From Bdellovibrionales bacterium (lineage in GTDB: Bacteria > Bdellovibrionota > Bdellovibrionia > Bdellovibrionales > UBA1609): 64,000 bases of DNA. Below, piece after piece: positions 58,953-64,000 of the stretch. A program made the position numbers and the translations under genes. The stretch spans positions 62,001-126,000 of the forward strand of contig JAHBUX010000002.1 in the NCBI GenBank assembly GCA_019637855.1, in the 5' to 3' direction. The notes under the pieces are model-generated. The model searched no databases, had not been told where the DNA came from, and saw only the letters and a list, made by a program, of their open reading frames with translations. Positions within the stretch are counted from its first letter, which is position 1; each line of letters opens with the position of its first letter.

Positions 58953-59719
58953 TTTGTGTTGAAGCCTGGGATGAAAGTGCACTTGCGCGCGCGCGCGAAC
59001 TTGCTGATCAGCTGGGAGTGCCGTTGGTCGGCGCGGGATTCGACCTCAAAAAGGCAGAAGGCGTTAAACTCTTGGTTGGCGGCGGAGGGCTTGCTCTTGG
59101 GTTTTGCGATCGCACGCGCGGTAAACCCTATGTCGTGGACTTTCTAAACACCACCTGGAAGGCGCGCTTTCAGCAGCCGCTCGGTCGCAATCATATTTTT
59201 AGGCGTGCTCTGGGCGTGCGTGATGAAAAGGTGAGTGTGCTCGACGCGACGGCTGGGTTTGGTCAGGACGCCGTCTTGGCCACAAGCCTGGGTTGCAAGG
59301 TCACGGCCGTGGAGCGTTCGTTGGCGATCTCTCTAGTTTTACAAGACGGGATTGAGCGCGCGCGCCGTGAAGACGAAACGCTCCGCTCTAAGCTCGGCCA
59401 TCTCACCCTGCGCACTGCGGATTCGCTCAACTATTTGAAAGAGCTAGCTGCCGCAGATGCACCCGATGTGGTTTACATTGACCCGATGTTCGACAAGCCG
59501 AAGAAGTCGGCCAAGAGTCCAAAAGAAATGCAGCTTCTGCAAGAGCTTTTGGAGCCACCCAAACCCGCTGAGGAAGAAAATCTTTTTGCCGCTGCTTTAG
59601 CGGTGGCTCGTCGGCGCGTGGTGGTTAAGCGACCGTTGAAAGGTCGCGCTCTTAAGAGTGCTCCGGCCCATTCGTTCAAAGGCCAGAGCGTGCGTTATGA
59701 TGTCTATGTGAAGTCTTAG
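58943..59719 (+). CDS. rsmJ: 16S rRNA (guanine-1516-N2)-methyltransferase RsmJ-like
   Basis: 258 residues from the ATG within the preceding gene's end. VVDFLNTTWKARFQQP, RRALGVRDEKVSVLDATAGFGQDAVLAT, VTAVERS, VYIDPMFDKPKKSAKSPKEMQLL and VVVKRPLKG are all RsmJ hallmarks. It methylates G1516 of 16S rRNA with SAM. A long upstream continuation of the frame is only a shadow of the UbiA gene. Probably cotranscribed with the isoprenoid genes through overlap, with no evident functional link. Confidence 0.9.
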   Translation: MALVCVEAWDESALARARELADQLGVPLVGAGFDLKKAEGVKLLVGGGGLALGFCDRTRGKPYVVDFLNTTWKARFQQPLGRNHIFRRALGVRDEKVSVLDATAGFGQDAVLATSLGCKVTAVERSLAISLVLQDGIERARREDETLRSKLGHLTLRTADSLNYLKELAAADAPDVVYIDPMFDKPKKSAKSPKEMQLLQELLEPPKPAEEENLFAAALAVARRRVVVKRPLKGRALKSAPAHSFKGQSVRYDVYVKS

Positions 59720-59724
59720 TAAAC

Positions 59725-60879
59725 TCAGCGCAGGCATTTGAATACGAAGGCCGTGACGGGAATGCCGCCGTTTAAAAACGGGCGTTTCTCTAAAACCTTC
59801 CAGTTCGGCGGCAATACAAACTTGCCCTTCACCGCTTTGCTGGGAAGAAGAAAACAAGCTAGATCGGGATGAACCACTTTTTCAGCCGCCGCAAACAGCT
59901 TGGCGTAAAGATCGGCCAAAGGCTCTTTCACTTTCAAACGTTCACCGTAGGGCGGATTGCAGAACAACCAACGCTGCGCCTCGGTTTTCGGCAAGGGCTG
60001 GGCTTCCAGAAAATCGCCGTTCAATATCTCGGCGACTTTGCCGCCTTCCAGACGCGCGTCACGCAAGTTTTCTTTGGCGGCGGAAATGGTCTTCTTATCC
60101 AGCTCGTATCCGATCAAGGCGTGCACGTGCGGGCGGGTGGTGCGCAGGCGCGGCGTGGGAACGGCCGCGCAGTTGAATGTTTCGAAAGCAAAATCGCGTT
60201 TTTCGATCATCTGATCGCGAATGGCCGCTTCCAATAAAAAGGTTCCACTGCCCATCATTGGGTCCACGATCTCCACCGGCCGCGGGTCCTCTGATTTTCT
60301 TTCCACCAGCTGAATCAAGGCGGCGGCAATGGTCTCACGCAACGGGGCTTCGCCAACAAACTCTCTTTGTCCGCGTTTGTGCAAACGCTCGCCGGAACTA
60401 TCTAAACTCAAAGTGCATTCGTCTTCTAAGAAGCGCACGTACAGATTGGCCACGCGCCCGCGCTTGGCCTTCAGACCGCTTTTTTCTAAGTGCTCCATCC
60501 AGCCGTCTTCGCAGGCGTCGACGATGCGGCTTTTGATCTTTAGGCGCGACAAGCGAGTAGACGGGTGCACCTTGAGTTCGCAGGCTGGATCGATCCATTG
60601 CTCCCACGGGAAGTGGGCGATCTTGTTGAAGAGCTTGGGAAAGTCTTTGCAGCGAAAGCGAGCTAGGCGAATCAGCACACGCGTGGCGGTTTTTAAAACC
60701 AGGTTCATAGCCAAGCCCTCATTTAGAGGAGCAAAGACTGTAATCCCGCCATGTTCGGCCTTGGCTGTAAAATCGGGGAACCATTCGGCGATCTCCGCCA
60801 ACACCAAATCCTCCAGGCCAGGTAATGCCACTACGAAGAATTCGGTGCGTGAATTGTCTAAGTTTTCTGAATCACGCAT
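59725..60879 (-). CDS. THUMP-domain class I RNA methyltransferase (RlmL/TrmN family)
   Basis: 384 residues. An N-terminal THUMP-type RNA-binding region (about 10-170) with TEFFVVALPGLEDLVLAE at its head is followed by a Rossmann methyltransferase: VDPMMGSGTFLLEAA as motif I and FCNPPYGERL as the NPPY catalytic motif for guanine N2 methylation. This fits the RlmL N-terminal half (23S G2445) or tRNA N2-guanine enzymes. Starts with ATG. Convergent with rsmJ (five bases apart). Confidence 0.87.
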   Translation of the reverse strand: MRDSENLDNSRTEFFVVALPGLEDLVLAEIAEWFPDFTAKAEHGGITVFAPLNEGLAMNLVLKTATRVLIRLARFRCKDFPKLFNKIAHFPWEQWIDPACELKVHPSTRLSRLKIKSRIVDACEDGWMEHLEKSGLKAKRGRVANLYVRFLEDECTLSLDSSGERLHKRGQREFVGEAPLRETIAAALIQLVERKSEDPRPVEIVDPMMGSGTFLLEAAIRDQMIEKRDFAFETFNCAAVPTPRLRTTRPHVHALIGYELDKKTISAAKENLRDARLEGGKVAEILNGDFLEAQPLPKTEAQRWLFCNPPYGERLKVKEPLADLYAKLFAAAEKVVHPDLACFLLPSKAVKGKFVLPPNWKVLEKRPFLNGGIPVTAFVFKCLR

Positions 60880-60931
60880 GACAGGGTGCTAGCACGATAT
60901 GAAGCAATGCGGCAAGGGCGGATTGGGGATT

Positions 60932-61777
60932 CTAGTGGAGGACGTCGGTGGGTGTGCGCGGGGGAGGTTCGGGGGCAGCTTCGAGTTCAAGCCAGGCCTG
61001 CTGTAGCTCGGCGGGCGCGTGCGTCTGTTCGACGAAAGAAAAATAGCGTTTTAAATCGCTTAGGGCCTCACGGGTGAAGCCCAGTTTCTGGCGCAGCAGA
61101 GCCCGCTGGCCCAGAATGCAGGTGTTGGTGTCATCCATCTGCAACATCAGGTTGTAGACGATGTGCAGTTGCGCGAGCGCTTGCGAAGCTTCGAAGGCGT
61201 GCATCAACAGCTCAAGATATTGAGCCATTAGCTGCTTCGCACTCCACACCTCCAAGTTGCTGGAGGACAAGTTCACCACCTTGATCAGTTCCTGATCTGA
61301 AAGCGCCCGGCATTCATTGTAGAGATCGAGATAAATGGTTTTGCCCGAGCGCACCCACTTCAAAAGAAAATGGTGACGAGCTTGCAACAGTGCCATCGGT
61401 AGATCCAAAAAATGCGACAGGTGCAGGAGTAAAAACACCAATGGCAGCGGGTGACCCGAACGTTCGTCGAGCACGCACTTCATCAGCACGTCTTTCTCAC
61501 AGGGATCTTGATGGGCGGAAATTTGAAAGCCTTTGTCTTCGAAGATGAAGGCGCGCAGAGCTTCCCAACGGTCACTCTCGTTCAAACACTCGCAGTTCTT
61601 CATCAGCTCAAAGCCAAGGAACTGCACTTGGCGAAAGCAAGCTTCGGCGTTGTCCTTAGGCCAAAGCACGCTCTGAATGCCAATGGAAAGCGGCACCAGT
61701 GAACCAAAGTCTTCGTTACGAAGAAGCTTCAGCTCAAGCACAAGCTTCTCCCAAGTGAACCGGGTCTCAAAAGTCAT
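60932..61777 (-). CDS. SirB1/transglutaminase-like protein
   Basis: 281 residues. VLDERSGHPLPLVFLLLHLSHFLDLPM and QARHHFLLKWV resemble the SirB1 family (transglutaminase-like superfamily 2), with the conserved His; the usual Cys/active nucleophile is not evident. The C-terminal part has a repeat-like helical region (TCILGQRALLRQKLGFTREALSDL) similar to TPR, as in SirB1. Function unknown in detail. Its start is about 90 bases from the divergent SpoIIE-like gene. Confidence 0.7.
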   Translation of the reverse strand: MTFETRFTWEKLVLELKLLRNEDFGSLVPLSIGIQSVLWPKDNAEACFRQVQFLGFELMKNCECLNESDRWEALRAFIFEDKGFQISAHQDPCEKDVLMKCVLDERSGHPLPLVFLLLHLSHFLDLPMALLQARHHFLLKWVRSGKTIYLDLYNECRALSDQELIKVVNLSSSNLEVWSAKQLMAQYLELLMHAFEASQALAQLHIVYNLMLQMDDTNTCILGQRALLRQKLGFTREALSDLKRYFSFVEQTHAPAELQQAWLELEAAPEPPPRTPTDVLH

Positions 61778-61867
61778 ACAGAGCCAGTTAACCTACTACT
61801 TGTATTTTCTTCAACGCTTTGGCGGTGCGTTGATCCTTTGACAACCCCTGTCGTGCGGCTGACCATA

Positions 61868-62767
61868 ATGAGCATGTCGTCTATCGAGCAAGAGTTACGG
61901 GCGAAGGTCGCCGAGTTGGAAGAAGAGTTGCGCGAGCGGCAAGCGGATCTCAAGCGCTTTCGCGATGAGCTGGGTAAAGCCAACCAACGGCTTGAGAGTA
62001 TGATCGCGCGTCTTACCAACGAGATCAAATTAGCACATGTGATTCAAAAGGCGTTGGTTCCCACCGAGTTTCCTCACATCAATGGTTTTGAATTCTCCAC
62101 CAAGTTCGTGCCCAGCACTTTGGCCGGTGGTGATTACTTCGATATTTTTGAACACGAGGACCGTTTTCGTTTCGGCGTGATTGTATCCAGCGCTTCCGGG
62201 CACTCGATGTCGGCTTTGCTTTTGACGGTGCTTTTGAAAATGACCAGTCAGTTGGAAGCCAAGAAGGGCTCGGAACCGCATCAGGTGATGTTGGAGATGT
62301 TCGATCAGCTTAAAGAGAACATGGCGCCGGAGGACACGGCCGATGTTTTTTATGCCCTCATCGATCGACGCAATTACGAGATGCGTTTTGTGCGTGCGGG
62401 CGAATTGGTGGCGCTGCACCAAAACTTCTCCACCGGTGAAGTGCAGTCCCTTGGTTCTGGTCTTGGACCTTTGTCGCTCGACTTTCAACCGCCTCTCACT
62501 TCGGAGGGGTTGATGCTCAACCCCCGCGATCGAGTGGTGCTCTGCACTCGCGGCGTCATTGAGGCGCGCAACGCTGAGGGCGAGGCTTACGGCATGGAAC
62601 GTGTGACTCGCAGTTTCTTGAGCGGACCTAAGCGCGGGGTGCATGAGCTGCGCAATCATATCTTGTACGAGGTTAGTAAGTTTTCAGGTGCGGTCGAGCC
62701 GGTACGCGACCAGACTCTGGTCGTTCTCGAAGTGAAAGACAAAGTGATCAAACTCGCCAAGAGCTAG
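61868..62767 (+). CDS. SpoIIE/PP2C-fold protein with coiled coil, probable pseudophosphatase
   Basis: 299 residues. Residues 5-58 form a heptad coiled coil (IEQELRAKVAELEEELRERQ). The PP2C/SpoIIE domain follows: LAHVIQKALVP, GGDYFDIF with Asp89, then VSSASGHSMSALLL where active enzymes have GDVxGHG, and VVLCTRGVIEARN where they have TDG. Thus two metal-binding Asp positions are Ser and Arg. The last Asp (VRDQTLVVL) remains. It is likely inactive and may act as a binding partner of an anti-sigma or anti-anti-sigma factor. Another ATG lies two codons on. Confidence 0.75.
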   Translation: MSMSSIEQELRAKVAELEEELRERQADLKRFRDELGKANQRLESMIARLTNEIKLAHVIQKALVPTEFPHINGFEFSTKFVPSTLAGGDYFDIFEHEDRFRFGVIVSSASGHSMSALLLTVLLKMTSQLEAKKGSEPHQVMLEMFDQLKENMAPEDTADVFYALIDRRNYEMRFVRAGELVALHQNFSTGEVQSLGSGLGPLSLDFQPPLTSEGLMLNPRDRVVLCTRGVIEARNAEGEAYGMERVTRSFLSGPKRGVHELRNHILYEVSKFSGAVEPVRDQTLVVLEVKDKVIKLAKS

Positions 62768-62826
62768 CCAAACTCCATCGCTTCCATTACTATGGGGACA
62801 GTCTATTTCTCGAAAGGATTCCCCCC

Positions 62827-63969
62827 ATGGCGACTCAAGTCGAAGTCTACGCCGGTGCCGTCGATAAAGGCCTCGAAGGTGTGGTGGCATGTACCACCGG
62901 AATTTCATCCATTGTCGATGCTACGTTGATGTATCGCGGTTACACGATCGAAGATCTGTCTGCGCACTCGAATTTCGAAGAGACGTCGTTCCTGTTGTGG
63001 GAAGACCGTTTGCCGAAAGAAGGCGATTTGAATGCCTTCCGCAAAGAGTTGGCGGAGAACATGGCGCTGACGCCGGAGCAAGTGAAGCAGCTGAAAGCGT
63101 TGCCGACCAAAGGCGTTCACCCGATGGCTTGGTTGCGCACCGCTGTTTCGATGTTGGCTTTGTGGGATGCGGACGCGCAAGCGACGGATCCGGCCGCGCA
63201 ACGTCGCGTGGCTATTCGCTTGGTGGCGAAAATGGGAACGCTGGTGGCTTTGTTTGATCGCAACCGCAACGGTAAAGACTATGTGGCGCCGAAGCCCGAC
63301 AAGAGCATCGGTTGGAACTTCCTTTACATGTTGAAAGGTGAAGAGCCTAACGCTGAGATGGCGAAGGACTTCGACACTTGCTTGATCTTGCATGCAGATC
63401 ACGAATTGAACTGCTCAGCCTTTGCCGCTCGCGTGACCGCCTCTTCTTTGAGCGATATCTATAGCGCCGTCACTTCGGCCATCTCGGCTCTGAAGGGCCC
63501 CTTGCATGGTGGTGCCAACGAGCAAGTGATGCTGATGCTGAAGAAGATCGGCTCCATGGATGCGGCTCGCACCTGGATCAAAGAGGCTTTGGCCGGTAAA
63601 CAAAAAGTGATGGGTTTCGGTCACCGCGTTTATAAAAACGGCGACCCGCGCGCCAAGGTACTCGCTCAGCTCTCACAAAAGCTGACTGCGAAGTCCGGTG
63701 AGGGCCACTGGTACGAGATGTCCAAAGAGATCGACGATGTTATGCAGAAAGAAAAGGGCCTTTTGCCCAACGTCGATTTCTACTCGGCCACTGTCTACTA
63801 CGCGATGGGCATCCCCATCGATATTTACACCCCGATTTTTGCTGTCTCCCGCGTAAGCGGCTGGTTAGCCCACATCTTCGAGCAATATTCGAAGAACCGC
63901 ATCTACCGCCCCCGCGGCGAATGGATCGGAAAAGAGGGCCTAAAATGGGTCCCCCCCGCTCAGCGGTAG
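62827..63969 (+). CDS. gltA: citrate synthase
   Basis: 380 residues, complete. LILHADHELNCSAF and GFGHRVYKNGDPRA hold the two active-site His residues, and NVDFYSATVYYAMGIP the catalytic Asp. VACTTGISSIVD and the compact N-terminus are of the short Gram-positive/archaeal-like type of citrate synthase rather than the NADH-regulated long type. It condenses oxaloacetate and acetyl-CoA. AAAGGATT precedes the ATG by seven bases, and TACTAT (62788-62793) could be a -10 element. The 2-methylcitrate synthase alternative cannot be fully excluded. Confidence 0.92.
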   Translation: MATQVEVYAGAVDKGLEGVVACTTGISSIVDATLMYRGYTIEDLSAHSNFEETSFLLWEDRLPKEGDLNAFRKELAENMALTPEQVKQLKALPTKGVHPMAWLRTAVSMLALWDADAQATDPAAQRRVAIRLVAKMGTLVALFDRNRNGKDYVAPKPDKSIGWNFLYMLKGEEPNAEMAKDFDTCLILHADHELNCSAFAARVTASSLSDIYSAVTSAISALKGPLHGGANEQVMLMLKKIGSMDAARTWIKEALAGKQKVMGFGHRVYKNGDPRAKVLAQLSQKLTAKSGEGHWYEMSKEIDDVMQKEKGLLPNVDFYSATVYYAMGIPIDIYTPIFAVSRVSGWLAHIFEQYSKNRIYRPRGEWIGKEGLKWVPPAQR

Positions 63970-64000
63970 GGCCTAACATTTCCGGAAATATATGCGATCT

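Noticed and set aside
63979-63995. Short palindrome TTTCCGGAAA after gltA as a terminator
   Set aside because: Ten-base perfect palindrome has no loop and no T-tract, so a terminator is not supported.
1-64000. tRNA, rRNA, CRISPR array, insertion sequence, phage or plasmid origin
   Set aside because: None was seen in the short intergenic regions; the only structured repeat found was the dnaE2 palindrome and some hairpins.

Overview
This is 64 kb of compact, almost wholly coding bacterial chromosome, most likely from a Gram-negative predator-type member of the Bdellovibrionota. The grounds are protein resemblance (DUF3187 barrel, DUF2914 membrane protein, the XRE-type mini-regulator, the GltA type), outer-membrane and lipoprotein genes, and a menaquinone respiratory pathway. 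No rRNA, tRNA, CRISPR array, insertion sequence or phage gene was seen, and no gene-free stretch exceeds about 180 bases. Neighbouring genes are very often joined by 4-base ATGA/GTGA overlaps, and convergent genes often overlap at their stops.

Layout. 1-8.9 kb: housekeeping and envelope genes (MBL hydrolase, YhdH-type reductase, tyrosine phosphatase, msrB, nitroreductase, DUF2914 protein, esterase, small exported proteins, DUF3187 barrel, flavin/2Fe-2S oxidoreductase, dapF). 8.8-16.1 kb: a damage-inducible mutagenesis block read leftwards, lexA, then imuA-imuB-dnaE2-dinB. dnaE2 carries a 65-base near-perfect palindrome inserted in frame. 16.3-24.6 kb: envelope glycan or lipid genes (two methyltransferases, a ChbG/HpnK deacetylase, two GT-C type membrane transferases, a lone solute-binding protein, an HTTM membrane protein). 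24.7-32.5 kb: one eight-gene operon of three prepilin-like proteins, an exported protein, a sulfatase-fold membrane protein, a cryptic relative of the prepilins, and two membrane proteins of the spermidine-synthase type. I recognise no described system with this content and rate it the best candidate for something new. 32.5-38.9 kb: glycosyltransferases, small genes, SDR, and two base-excision DNA glycosylases. 38.9-42.4 kb: oligopeptide-type ABC binding protein and permeases without an ATPase.

42.4-59 kb is an aromatic-to-menaquinone supercluster. aroB, aroA and a trifunctional aroK-aroD-aroE gene stand in exactly the domain order of the eukaryotic pentafunctional AROM protein, followed by aroC. 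A DAHP synthase and the menG/ubiE methyltransferase face the men operon (menF, menD, menH, a 66-residue unknown, menB, menA, menC, menE). A likely DHNA-CoA thioesterase, a polyprenyl diphosphate synthase and a second UbiA-family transferase complete it. Together these could carry erythrose-4-phosphate and PEP through chorismate to menaquinone. 59-64 kb: rsmJ, an RlmL/TrmN-like RNA methyltransferase, a SirB1-like protein, a SpoIIE-type protein with lost metal ligands, and citrate synthase.
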